Assembly (NCBI RefSeq): GCF_021462225.1
Contig: NC_061813.1
Span: 18,562,442-18,626,441 of the forward strand
Length of the DNA: 64,000 nt
Direction: 5' to 3'
Source: Girardinichthys multiradiatus
Lineage: Eukaryota > Chordata > Actinopteri > Cyprinodontiformes > Goodeidae
Under the pieces are notes generated by a model. It was not told the origin of the DNA. It saw only the letters and a list, made by a program, of their open reading frames with translations, and made no database searches. Numbering within the stretch: the stretch's first letter is position 1; the number at the start of each line of letters is the position of its first letter. Shown one piece after another: positions 51,701 through 63,900 of the stretch. The translations under genes and the position numbers were made by a program.

Positions 51701-54700
51701 GAGCATGCATGGACCCTCTTATTAGGTGAACTCAAAGACACACAGTCATTCAGTTTTTACGCAGAGACCTACATAAAATGGATAGGTTTACTCATTATCA
51801 TACTCATTTTCATGATTGTTTGATTTCCTTCTGTCTGCAAATATTGTCTTCAGTTTTTGTATCCTTTTTATATATTATTTGACAGAGTCATCTATTCCCA
51901 GTCCAATCTGAAACAGCTGGACAAACAAGGAAAATTTATTTTTGGCTTTTACATAAACTGACAAAAAGTTCAGCATCTCAATTGGCATTTGAAGGCTTTA
52001 TTCTCTAAATATGTAAGAAAATTTGAGGAAATAACCTTTTTCTGAAATCACCCATTTTATTTAACTGAGTGCAAATCTTTTTTACATGTAGCTAGACATG
52101 GGTTAGAGATTCACATTGTATTAAGACATGAAGTAAAAATACAAGATTTCACATTCTTTACACAAAAAAACGTAGAAATTCAAAACCTGATCTAATGATG
52201 CTTTAAAAATATAAAATAATGAATAACATTCACAATAATGTTATCTGTAACATGTATTTATTGTTGTTTTGATTTAAATACATAGACATAAGCAAAAATA
52301 AAGAAGAAACACATACTAAATTTAGAAATAGTTTATAAAGGCTTATTGTACAGTGTTATACTTTTTCGCCATTCTGCTCTTTATACAGTAACAGTAAGAG
52401 TCTGACAAGCAGCTGTTGGTTAGGTGATTAGTCAGGCTCTCCGCTCTTGTACCCAGCTTGGAGATGATTGCTTAACAAACTAAGTCCCAGTTGTTTGCAG
52501 GAGATGGTCATTTATAGAGCGTCTGCTTCTGCTCATAATTTATTTCTGTTAAAAGAGAGTTGTTCCACAGTTGCCACATGCTTTCTCAGAAGGAGGGATT
52601 GCTGCAAAGTCAATGAATGTTTTTATTAATTATAATAATTTATAACACCTGTTGATATTATAAACTGAACTTTAAACTGAATGATATAAGGAAAATACAT
52701 TACTTAGATGATATGATTTGAATTGGCTGTATTTAAATTATATTTAATTGTATTGAACTGAACTGAATTTAATTGAATTGAATCGGTGAGACTTTATTTT
52801 GATTTGCACACAAAGAGGCCAGTCACATGCGGACAAGGATCATACCATTGATTAAATTAAGAAAACAGGGGCAGAGATAGAGACTGTAGTGGTACCGATG
52901 AGACACAAAGCAACGTGGGGATGAGGAGCAGAAATCAAATGTAGCTGTGTTACTGTAAGTAAAGAAAAGAACGAAGCAGTCTCTGGTCAATGCTGTGATA
53001 TTTGCATTGCAGTTGCAATGATTCTGTAGCAGTGGTGCACCTGTGTGGCAAACATGGTCCAACACATGTCCACAAAATGTGGGCAGCCTTGCTTATCTGT
53101 TAATTAAAAAGTATATGCTACATTGTTAAAAGCATAATAAGTCAATGTGAGCATTATTTCCTATAGCACTGTCTTTCTATGCAACTGAAACGAAAGGCAA
53201 ATACAATTGTGTAGTTTTTCTAACGAAAACAATGCATGAAAAAATGCTTAACACAAAAATTTTTCACAATTCCTCAAGTATGTGAAAATAGGAAACTTTG
53301 AATGCTGCTAAATTAAGAGTTTTTTTTTTTAATCATAAAAACCAGCTCTTATATGGAAGACAAGCTAAAAGAGCTAAACTAAGCTAAAACCCGAATCTCT
53401 ATCACAGTTATGCCATTTGTACTTTGCGAACTCTTCTAGATTACACACCATCACTGCCCATGTTTTTGTGAGGAAATATTTCCCAACAGCCAAATTTGTC
53501 TTTATTTTATGTGAAAGGAAGTTGAAGTCAACTTTTCTAAGTCAGCTAAGTGGAGCAAGGGTAAAACGTGTTTGTTACCTTATGCTCCATACAGCTGGAT
53601 AAAACTCTGGATATTCTAGGACTTTCTTTAATTCTGGGTTAATAGGACTTCATAGACTTAATGAAAACCTTTTGGCACATTAGAAAACTGTTGCTTTCTT
53701 AAACTTTGGCAAATCCTGATATAGGAAACCACCCTATACATTTCACTCACAGGTGGTTTTTACTGTCAAGCCTGAGATTGAGTTCATTGGGGGGCAACAG
53801 CAGAAGGTTTCAGGATGGACAATATAATCTTTGGACTCCAAACTTAACATCTTGGTTCATTGGCTAAAAAGAACACTTATAGTATAAATTTCTCAACAAC
53901 AAACAAAAACTGACAGAGCATGCTTTTAAAGTTAGAAAAGGTTGGCCATATCACTGGATTGGTGACTTGATGCAGTTATCACAAGTGATTGATTTGAGAC
54001 TAATAATATGCAAAACATAATATGTGTTGCGTTTGAATAAAATAGGTGTTTTTCTTTCTTTAGTTTTCATAAAACGGCTGCCAAAATATCTGAGACCAAT
54101 TCCACTTGGATAGTCAAAGTGCAAGCTAGCAGGTTTAAATGCTGACAGCTTTTCTGTGCAGCACAGCTCTGGGTCAACCCTCTATGTGTGCATGCGTATG
54201 TGTGTTACTGTTTCTCAATCTTGCTCTTTACCCTTTTTACCTATCACTGTGAATATTTGGTGCTTGCGTTCTTTTCACCACACCATTTCATAAAAGCATA
54301 GTGACAAAAGCACAAAGTACCTGATATACAGACATGCACAAACTCACAACCCCACTGATGAATGGCAGCAATTAGATGGAGAAACCAAGCATGTGAGGAC
54401 AGAGGAGAGCTGAGGGGCTTCAACTGCTGTATGGAACATGTGTGTGAGTGTTGTATGTGTTAGTGTGCATTTAGAAGGTTTTTATCCTTCTAATGGACCG
54501 TCTATCTACATATCAACACTGTCTCATAAATCACTGGGCAGTGAAGTGCTAGGGTGTGCTTAGTTGTTGGGTGTTAAGATTTTCTTTTTTACAATATGCA
54601 GGAAAAAATTTTGAACTGCTGCATTGTTACTTATGAGAAAGTCATTGATCTTTGGAGCAAATTGAGCATTTGGTTGCAGAAACACTTGTTTTGAAAAGTA

Positions 54701-55243
54701 TTTTGAAATAACACAGACAGAAAATGCTAATAATTTAAGCTTTTTGCTGACTGATACCGAGACCTTGAAATGTTTGTGATTTCTATTATGTTTTCATGTG
54801 ATGAAAAGCTCCAGACCCTAGCTGAATCAGTCACACTTATCTTTGTATAATTTCCGTTACTTACCCATTTTCCAGGTAGGCGCATCGCTACACCAAAATA
54901 AAAAAAATGTCCCTGACTGAATGTTCTCCGGTGAATTCTGGAAATATCCAAAGCTTTTTTTCTCACATTTACCATGTCAGCAGAATTTGGTGCTTTTAAA
55001 AGAAAAATGGTGGAAATTGCCTAAAAATAACTTGGATTTTGATTGTGCAGTAAATTGTTACTGGTTTAAAAAATATGACCAATTGCTTGACCTTTAAAAA
55101 TGACTCAGCAAGGCTTACCCCCCTTATTTTCTCTGATTTGAGCTGGTTATATTTTTTTGCTTTCAGTTATATTTATCATAAGCTTCTTTGGTGGGGGTTG
55201 GTGCTTAATATTTCACACATTTTTCTCTTTTGGCTCTACTTTT

Positions 55244-58200
55244 TGTTTATACAGACAGGAAGAAATAAACAAATCTACACGGTGGCTTTTTCATTCTTAT
55301 TTTGGAACCTGGTTAAAACCAGATTCTCGTACTTGTCGTCTTCCGCTTATCCGGGACTGGTTCGCGGGGGCAGCAGATTCAGCAGAGACACCCAGACGTC
55401 CCTCTCCCCAGACACCTCTTCCGGCTCCTCCGGGTGGAGCCCAAGGCGTTCCCAGGCCAGCTGAGAGACATAGTCCCTCCAGCGTATCCTGGGCTGTCCC
55501 CTGGGCCTCCTCCCGGTGGGACGTGCCTGGAACACATCCCAAGGAAGGCGTCCAGGAGGCATCCGGTATAGATGCCTGAGCTACCTCAACTGGCTCCTCT
55601 CGATGTGGAGGAGCAGCGGCTCTACTCCATGCCCCTCCCAGATGGCCGAGCTCCTCACCCTATCTCTAAGGGAGAGCCCAGCCACCCTACGAAGGAAGCT
55701 CATTTCAGCCGCTTGTAACCGGGATCCCATTCTTTCGGTCATGACCCAAAGTTCATGGCCATAGGTGACGGTAGGAACGTAGACCGACCGGTAAATCGAG
55801 AGCTTCGCTTTTCGGCTCAGCTCTCTCTTCACCACAACGGACCGGCACGGTGCCCCCATTATTGTGGTAGCCGCATCGATCCGTCTGTCGATCTCCCGCT
55901 CCATTCTTCCCTCACCCGTGAACAAGACCCCGGGATACTTAAACTCCTCCACTTGAGGCAGGAACTCCCCTCCAACCTGAAGAGGACAAGCCACCATTTT
56001 CCGGTCAAGTACCATGGCCTCTGACTTGGAGGAGCTGATCTTCATCCCAGCCGCTTCACACTCGGCTGCAAACCGCCACAGCGCATGTTGTAGGTCTTGG
56101 CTAGAGGGGGCCAGCAGGACCACGTCATCTGCAAAAAGAAGAGACGAAATCCACTGGTCCCCAAACCAGACCCCCTCCGGCCCTTGGCTGCATCTAGAAA
56201 TCCTGTCCATAAAAGTTATGAACAGGACCGGTGACAAAGGGCAGCCCTGCCGGAGTCCAACATGCACCGGGAACAGGTCTGACTTAGTGCCGGCAATGCG
56301 AACCAAACTTCTGCTCCGCTTGTACAGAGACCGGATGGCCCCTAGTAAAGGGCCCCCGATTCCATACTCCTGGAGCACCCCCCACAGGGCATCACGAGGG
56401 ACACAGTCGAATGCCTTCTCCAGGTCCACAAAACACATGTGAACTTGTTGGGCAAACTCCCATGAACCCTCGAGTACCCTGTAGAGGGTATAGAGCTGGT
56501 CCAGTGTTCCACGGCCGAGACGAAAACCACACTGCTCCTCCTGAAGCCGAGGTTTGACTATCGGCCGGACTCTCCTCTCCAATACCCTGGCGTAGGCCTT
56601 ACCAGGAAGGCTGAGGAGTGTGATCCCCCTGTAGTTGGAACACACCCTCCGATCCCCCTTCTTGTGAAGGGGGACCACCACCCCAGTCTGCCATTCCAGA
56701 GGTACTGTCCCCGACCGCCACTCAATGTTGAAGAGGCGTGTCAACCATGATAGCCCCACAACATCCAGAGATTTGAGGTACTCAGGGCGGATCTCATCCA
56801 CCCCCAAAGCCTTGCCACCGCGGAGCTTTTTAACCACCTCGGTGACTTCAGCCTGGGTGACAAAGGAGATCAACCCCGAGTCCCCAGCCTCTGTTTCCAC
56901 CAGGGAATGCGTGATGGCAGGATTGAGGAGATCATCGAAGTACTCCTTCCACTGCCCGATAATGTCCTCAGTCGAGGTCAGCAGCCTCCCACCCCCATTA
57001 TAAACAGTGTTGGCGAAGCACTATTTCCCCCTCCTGAGGCGCCGGACGGTTTGCCAGAATCGCTGCGAGGCCAGCCGGTAGTCCTTCTCCATGGCCTCAC
57101 CGAACTCCTCCCAGGCCTGAGTTTTAGCCACTGCCACAGCCCGGGCCGTAGCACGCTTGGCCTCACGGTACCCGTCAGGCGCCTCAGGAGTCCCACAAGC
57201 CAACCACAGCCGATAGGACTCCTTCTTCAGCTTGACAGCATCCATTACTGCCGGTGTCCACCACCAGGTTCTGGGATTGCCGCCGCGATAGGCACCGCAG
57301 ACCTTACGGCCGCAGCTACTGGCAGCAGCATTGACAATAGATGCGGAGAACATGGTCCACTCGGACTCTATGTGTCCAACATCCCACAGGATCTGGTCAA
57401 AGCTCTCCCGGAGGTGGGAGTTGAATACATCACTGGCCGAGGGCTCCACCAGGCGTTCCCAGCAGACCCTCACTATGCGCTTGGGCCTGCCAAGTCTGTC
57501 CGGCTTTCTCCTCCTTCAGCGGATCCAACTCACCACCAGGTGGTGATCAGTGGACAGCTCAGCCCCTCTCTTCACCCGAGTGTCCAAAACATGCGGCCAA
57601 AGGTCTGATGACACGACAACAAAGTCGATCATTGACCTCCTGCCTAGGGTGTCCTGGTGCCAAGTGCACTGATGGACACCCTTATGTTTGAACATGATGT
57701 TCATTATGGACAATCTGTGACTAGCAAAGAAGTCCAATAACAAAACACCATTCAGATTCAGATCGGGGAGGCCATTCCTCCCGATCACGCCTCTCCAGGT
57801 GTCACTGTCGTTTCCCACGTGGGCTTCGAAGTCCCCAACAGAATAATGGAGTCCCAAGGAGGGGCACTATCCAGCACCCCCGACAGGGACACCAAGAAGG
57901 CCGGGTATTCCGCACTACCGCTTGGCCCATAGGCTGAGACGACAGTCAGAGACTTATCCCCAACCCGAAGGCGCAGGGATGCGACCCTCTCATCCACTGG
58001 GCGTAAACCCCAACACGAGATGGCTGAGCTGGGGGGCAACAAGCAAACCCACACCAGCCCGCTGCCTCTCCCCGTGGGCCACTCCAGAGTAGAAGAGAGT
58101 CCAACCCCTCTCAAGGAGATGGGTTCCAGAGCCCACGCTCTGCGTGGAGACGAGCCCGACTATTTCTAGTCGATATATCTCGACCTCCCGCACAAGCTCA

Positions 58201-58776
58201 GGCTCCTTCCCCCCCAGCGAGGTGACATTCCATGTCACTAGAGCCAGCCTAAGCATCCGGGGATCGGGCCACTGAGGTCTCCACCTTCGTCCGCCACCCA
58301 ATCCTTTTTGCACCGGTCCCTCACGGTTCCCCCTGCAGGTGGTGGGCCCATTGGGGGATGGTCTCGCGTCTCTCGTTCGGGCTTGGCCCAGCCGGGTCCC
58401 GCGAGGAGCAACCCGGCCACCAGGCGCTCTCTGGCAAGTCCCGACCTGGGACCCAGGCCTGGCTCCAGGGGGGGACCCCGGCTCCGCCGTACCGGGCGAC
58501 GTCACGTGCCTCGATATTTTAATCCTCATGAAGGATTCTTGAACCGCTTTTTGTCTGACCCGTCACCTAGAGCCTGTTTGCCATGGGAGACCCTACCAGG
58601 GGCATTTAGGCCCCAGACAACATAGCCTCTGGGATCATTTGAGCACTCAAACCCCTCCACCACGTTAAGGTGGCGGTTCAAGGAGTTCTTCCTGTCTGTT
58701 TATACAGACAGGAAGAAATAAACAAATCTACACGGTGGCTTTTTCATTCTTATTTTGGAACCTGGTTAAAACCAGA
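55244..58776 (-). mobile_element. near full-length RTE-clade (Rex3-type) LINE with 80-bp target duplications, copy 2
   Basis: The element lies on the minus strand, its body running from about 58685 (5') to 55324 (3'), about 3.36 kb, close to full length for this clade. It is flanked by an identical 80-bp direct repeat, 55244-55323 and 58697-58776. The 5' region contains ctccttgaaccgccacctta (rc of 58667-58686), a familiar start of this fish family. The 3' end reads cccggataagcggaagacg on the minus strand, the usual short tail region. Between the 5' end and the upstream duplication are 11 extra bases that are an inverted copy of nearby duplication sequence, forming a hairpin. Confidence 0.93.
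55340..58529 (-). pseudogene. RTE LINE ORF (endonuclease and reverse transcriptase), lightly broken
   Basis: One protein with an apurinic-type endonuclease followed by reverse transcriptase, used for target-primed reverse transcription. From 58529: LVTWNVTSLGGKEPELVREV (about 58260); endonuclease motif GDFEAHVGNDSDTW (about 57835), where the family's catalytic GDFN reads GDFE; RRSMIDFVVVSSD; and STDHHLVVSWIR (about 57525). Reverse transcriptase runs through 56900-55581: NYRGITLLSLPGKAYARVLE (about 56625), FVDLEKAFDCVP, LRQGCPLSPVLF and LLFADDVVLLAPS with the catalytic DD (about 56125). The C-terminus MPPGRLPWDVFQARPTGRRP starts at 55562. Nearly everything lies in one frame. Breaks are stops at 57516, 57021 and 55581, and a two-indel excursion between about 58000 and 57845. 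Confidence 0.93.
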
Positions 58777-59985
58777 CTGTAAATACCTTAAAAGCCTAGA
58801 AGTGACAGCGGATGTTACCCACTTTTACAATGGCTTTCATAAAAAGGTCTAAAGAAGCTTACTGAAGTGCTTTAATAACTGACCATTTAAATTACTGACA
58901 TTTCTAAAAAAGGTATAAGTAACATAAATAAACAACAAGCCTAATAATGACATGCTGCAGACATTAAACAGTTCTACCTAATGATCACATCCAATCCATG
59001 TTAAATAGTTCAGATTTTTTGCTGCGTTGCATTACTACTTAATATTTAAAAGTCTATATCCATATGCCTGGGTGTTTAAGTAATAAAACACCAGATTTTT
59101 TTTAAATACCAGATTTTTTTTACAGTATCTATGTGCTGTAAATCACACGCTCTGTGAAAATTTGTTAGTTTAACATACACATATGCGAGTGTATGTTTGT
59201 TGACAAAAAACCAAATGCTTACATCCCATGTTTTAAGCCATCTCACGTAATTAAGTGGCTCAATGTGTGTGTATCTGTGTAAGCAAGACGGAGAGAAAAA
59301 GTGGGCTTGAATTTAGGTCTTCAAAATGAAACACATTGTTATTTCCATACAAAATAATGTACAGTGAGCTCATATATGTAGCTTGTGTATAGTGTCTGTG
59401 AATATTATGAATGAGTGAGTATGTATGTGTGAGTGCAGTGTGTCTGTGTTGTAACCCTGCATTGCTGGCAAGCTCATTTCTCTCAGAAATCAAAGTTAAA
59501 TGGGTCATCTATCATGAGAATATGTGACTGGGACTCTTGTCTCTTCCATGCTCTCTATGTTTGAATGTGTGTGTCAGGCGCACATGCAAGGTGTGTGGCG
59601 GAACACCAGTGTGAGCCTTTGCCTTTGCAGCTGTGTGTGTGCATCTGTGGTGGCCACTTGTCTTTGCCTACGCTATGATTAATGGTTTACATTGGGCTGT
59701 TCAGCCATGCATGTTTCTTGGTTTATCGTTTTATGCTGTCTCCAATTAAAGCTCCATAACTTGAGTGATGGCTTCACGCCAGTGTCTATCAATAGAGGCT
59801 ATCAGCAGCCTCATGCATCCAGGATGTGGAAGTCACACACTAACTAATATCCTCTTGTGTCGGGGCTAGTGGGCAGTCTTCAAGTATAAAAATATAAATA
59901 CACGGTATGAGTGTGTATAAGAACATTACGAAGTACTGATAATAGAGTAACAATTTCACAAGACCTGTCTCTTTGTGCAAAGAGT
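58777..59985. other. no gene recognised
   Basis: AT-rich with TG-rich patches at about 59260-59460 and 59565-59640. No open frame of interest. Confidence 0.5.
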
Positions 59986-59987
59986 TA

Positions 59988-60939
59988 CAGGGGTTGGACA
60001 ATGAAACTGAAACACCTGTCATTTTAGTGTGGGAAGTTTCATGGCTAAATTTGACCAGCCTGGTAGCCAGTCTTCATTGATTGCACATTGCACCAGTAAG
60101 AGCAGAGTGTAAAGGTTCAATTAGCAGGGTAAGAGCAGAGTTTTGCTCAAAATATTGAAATGCACACAACATTATGGGTGACATATCAGAGTTCAAAAGA
60201 GGACAAATTGTTGGTGCACGTTTTGCTGGCGCATCTGTGACCAAGACAGCAAGTCTTTGTGATGTATCAAGAGCCACGGTATCCAGGGTAATGTCAGCAT
60301 ACCACCAAGAAGGACGAACCACATCCAACAGGATTAACTGTGGACGCAAGAGGAAGCTGTCTGAAAGGGATGTTCGGGTGCTAACCCGGATTGTATCCAA
60401 AAAACATAACACCACGGCTGCCCAAATCATGGCAGAATTAAATGTGCACCTCAACTCTGCTGGCGTTCCCTTGGCCCAATACTTGTGCTAGATGGGCACG
60501 TCACTGCCAAGGACTACTGAACCATTCTTGAGGACCACGTGCATCCAATGGTTCAAACATTGTATCCTGAAGGTAGTGCCGTGTATCAGGATGACAATGC
60601 ACAGCAAGACTGGTCAAAGATTTGTTTGATGAACATGAAAGTGAAGTTGAACATCTCCCATGGCCTGCACAGTCACAGATCTAAATATTATTGAGACACT
60701 TTGGGGTGTTTTGGAGGAGCGAGTCAGGAAACGTTTTCCTCCACCAGTATCACGTAGTGACCTGGCCACTAACCTGCAAGAAGAATGGCTTAAAATCCCT
60801 CTGACCACTGTGCAGGACTTGTATATGTCATTCCCAAGATGAATTAACGCTGTATTGGCCGCAAAAGGAGGCCCTCCACCATACTAATAAATTATTGTGG
60901 TCTAAAACCAGGTGTTTCAGTTTCATTGTCCAACCCCTG
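59988..60939 (+). mobile_element. internally deleted DD36E Tc1-like element (copy 2)
   Basis: 952 bp, flanked by TA (59986-59987 and 60940-60941), with the same caggggttggacaatgaaac ends as 5905-7150. Compared with that copy about 280 bp are missing at about 60462 (copy 1 sequence from about 6378 to 6660), plus a 10-bp deletion near 60600. The remaining sequence is very similar, so the two copies separated recently in family terms. It can only have moved, or move, with transposase supplied elsewhere. Confidence 0.95.
60174..60894 (+). pseudogene. deleted Tc1-like transposase
   Basis: The start MGDISEFKRGQIVGARFAG and the first helix-turn-helix are intact to about residue 95. Then the internal deletion removes the second part of the DNA-binding region and the first catalytic D and shifts the frame, giving a stop at 60489-60491. 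The second catalytic D region (atcaggatgacaatgca at about 60586) has lost 10 bases, and the E region continues in another frame (LNIIETLWGVLEERVRKR, about 60678-60731). TGA at 60840-60842 is the same stop as at 7051-7053 in copy 1. No active protein is possible. Confidence 0.93.
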
Positions 60940-60941
60940 TA

Positions 60942-63900
60942 TGTACATGTAACAACAACATGATTATTGTGTTTAAATTAATTACGGTTATCAATATATT
61001 TTGATTTTACATAAATATGTTAAATATATGCTAAAAGCATGGTTATTATGATTATTATTCCACTAAGAGTGAAGTCAATAAAATTACTTACCAGCAAAGT
61101 TGGAGATAGGCACCTGAAGTTCAAAGCATAGTATATATTTCCTTTAAGGCGTTTACTCTGAAAGTATTGACACTTTTAACAAAATGCTTGCCGAACTGTA
61201 AGTTAACCCCTGACTACAATGTCAGTAGTTCAAGAGATCTGACAAACTGGTAAAAACGGATAAGTATCCAGTTGGATAAATAACTGAGAATTAAGTGCCA
61301 GGGAGCTAGTAACTGCTGGAGGTGAACTACTCCTGATGTTTCATCCTGCATGAAGTAGGGAAACAAACATCTTTAAAAAAAATCTTCCTGGACCTTTTTA
61401 AAGTCAAAAATCCAGCTACATTTAAGATGTAGATTTTTTAATGGTTAAAACAGTGTTGCTTTCACTGCCTTCTGGTTGTGTCTAAGATGCTGTATTTGAT
61501 GGACAACAATAAATACGTTTTTTTTTTTTTTTTTTCATAGTGAAGTCACCAACTCCAGTGGTATTTAATTATGTTAATCGTTAAAAGCAGTACTTGCATC
61601 ATCATTATCAACACTATTAAGAAAACAAATGTGAATGCCTTATTACATCTAGTAATTTTTTGCGTCCCTGCCTCTGTCTAAGATTTTGAATCCTTTTGTC
61701 TTCCTGCTAAAGGGATGTGGTAGTTGATATATACATCTGGTTGTGTGAGCTTGTTCATGTGTGCAGTACACAATCACACAGATACACACACCATGGAGTA
61801 TCATTTCACGCAATATTATTTCTCATATAGCTGTAATGATATTAGGCCGATATGTTGATTATACTGTCGGAAAACAGCAGGCTGTTGATTGGGTTAGCAT
61901 ATTACCTTATTTCACATCTCCCCATTCATCCCTGTATTTTTTTTTATTGCCCTCATTTTTCCAAATCACTTCTCACTTCCTCAGTTTCCAGGGTGAGGTT
62001 GCAGGCTATGCAACCAAGGCGATGCGAGGTAATATGATGATTGGAAGGCACACAACAATGCAAGAGAGGAGAATACTAAAACCTGAGAGCAGCCAGTATT
62101 TTGATAATATGGACAAAACCAAGTGAAGGGGTGGTAAAAGGAATACAAATAATGTAATCAAGCTGATGTAAACATAAACATGTACAGCGATATGCGACGC
62201 TCTCTGCACGTCATGTGTTTTTGAGAAATACATTTAACTTTTGTGTGGACTCCTAAAGGTAGCAAGGGAACTGATTTAGTGCAGAATCAGAACATGAACA
62301 AAGAGAACTGATGCAAGAAGGGAGAGAGATATTATAGAGTGGGATACTGAGATTGTTAGAGAGAATAAGATTTCATTTGCAGCTGGGACAGTGAGTGATG
62401 ACCCCATGGAGAGTGTCTGTGTGCATGTTTGTGTTTAAAAGTCTAGTTGATTGTGCATCTGCACACTGAATTTATAATATATGTGCTACAGTGTATGTAC
62501 TGTGCAGTAGGTAAAATGGCATGTTTGCTTTTGCAGATCTTTGAGCATTTTCTTTTATACCTGTCTCTCGGTGATACACCATAGGTAAAAAACAAATAAA
62601 AAAAATAGTCTGTAAACAGACTACATCTGTATAGGTGCACTTATGTTTCCCCCTTGCCCAGCTAGTATGTACACACACGCAAGTAACACTATAATATTAG
62701 CTAAGAGGAAACAAATAGTACAGAATACACCACTGGCAATATTGATGCTATGGTAAACCAAAGCCCTTTGGTGCTGTTTAGTGCTCAAACACAAAAACAT
62801 GAACATATCTAAAAAGAACATTTCAGAGTATTTTAATAATGATCTTATTCGATACTTGTGGCACATGCAGAGGTAATGATTTAGACATGCATTGTATTCA
62901 GCTGTACACACAAGCGGCAAACAGAAGACGGATAACAATAACTCACATCAGCCATATAAAGGTTGCTGCACCATGTCATGGCTGCGTTACACTAGAAGAA
63001 AAATGAACAGTGGTTATCTGGAAATTAAAAAAGAAGGACTGATTTACTATTCCACATTGGCTGAAGGGGCTGGGGGAGGGTTGGAGATAGCAGACCGTAT
63101 GATGGGGGGAGGCGTGGGGGCGATGAAGATGAGGGGAATTAATCAGTGGTATCATCTTCAAGGGAGTTTAGCTAACCACCCACCTCAACACTTTTGTCAG
63201 CCTGTGAGATTGCAGCAAATAAAGCATCTGCCAAAATGAAATAAAATGATATAGGACCATTAAAATAAACTCAATGTGAAGCAGATCATCATCACAAGCA
63301 GCTGGAAGTATGTCCATATTTAAAGATATATGGTCTCTGACTAATATCACACAAATGCTGCTAAAGTTTACTGCAGTGACAGAGTTAAATGTAGCAACCA
63401 AGGAATTAAGTTAAAAAAAAGTAAGATATTCTGTAAAATAAGAAGCCAAAACCTCATCTCAATCTGATCAAGACTAAGAGCAGCACACAAGAGCTGCATT
63501 TTTGAAGGTGATGAGATCCAGACATCTAGCAATCACAATTCGGCCTTTGTCAAACATGTTCAGTTGTTTACACTTGCCCATTTATAATGCTTGTAACACA
63601 TTAGCTTTGAAGACAAAATTTTCACTTGCTATCTCATATTTCCCACTAACGGATCCAGATGAACAGCTAATCAGTGGAATTCACTTCAACTGTTAGTGGT
63701 CATAATGTTATTCCTGATTGGTGTACAATAACATAAAAAAAAAACCTACACAACCCCTTAAGCCAACATTTATACATAAATGCTAATTAAACATTTTTGC
63801 AAATAGAATAAAAAATATCACATGCTTGTTACCATTTATGTGTGTGCTAGTGATACCAAGCTTGATTAAGAATAATCCAAGTATATATGTGTGTTGTGCA

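Larger units (their letters stand above)
49766..55243. other. no gene recognised; simple repeats and candidate regulatory blocks
   Basis: A C-rich tract at about 50239-50264, G17 at 50869-50885 and a CA array at 51646-51700. Blocks at 50720-50815, 51480-51590 and 52370-52560 have mixed composition and TAAT/ATTA cores and could be conserved regulatory DNA. The rest is AT-rich with no transposon I recognise. Confidence 0.4.

Noticed and set aside
55755..57608. Plus-strand open frames of 89-233 codons
   Set aside because: Antisense shadows of the minus-strand LINE; long because of its higher GC content.
62892..63239. 115-codon open frame as a host gene
   Set aside because: Glycine/methionine-rich part comes from a G-rich tract; no recognisable family or coding signature.
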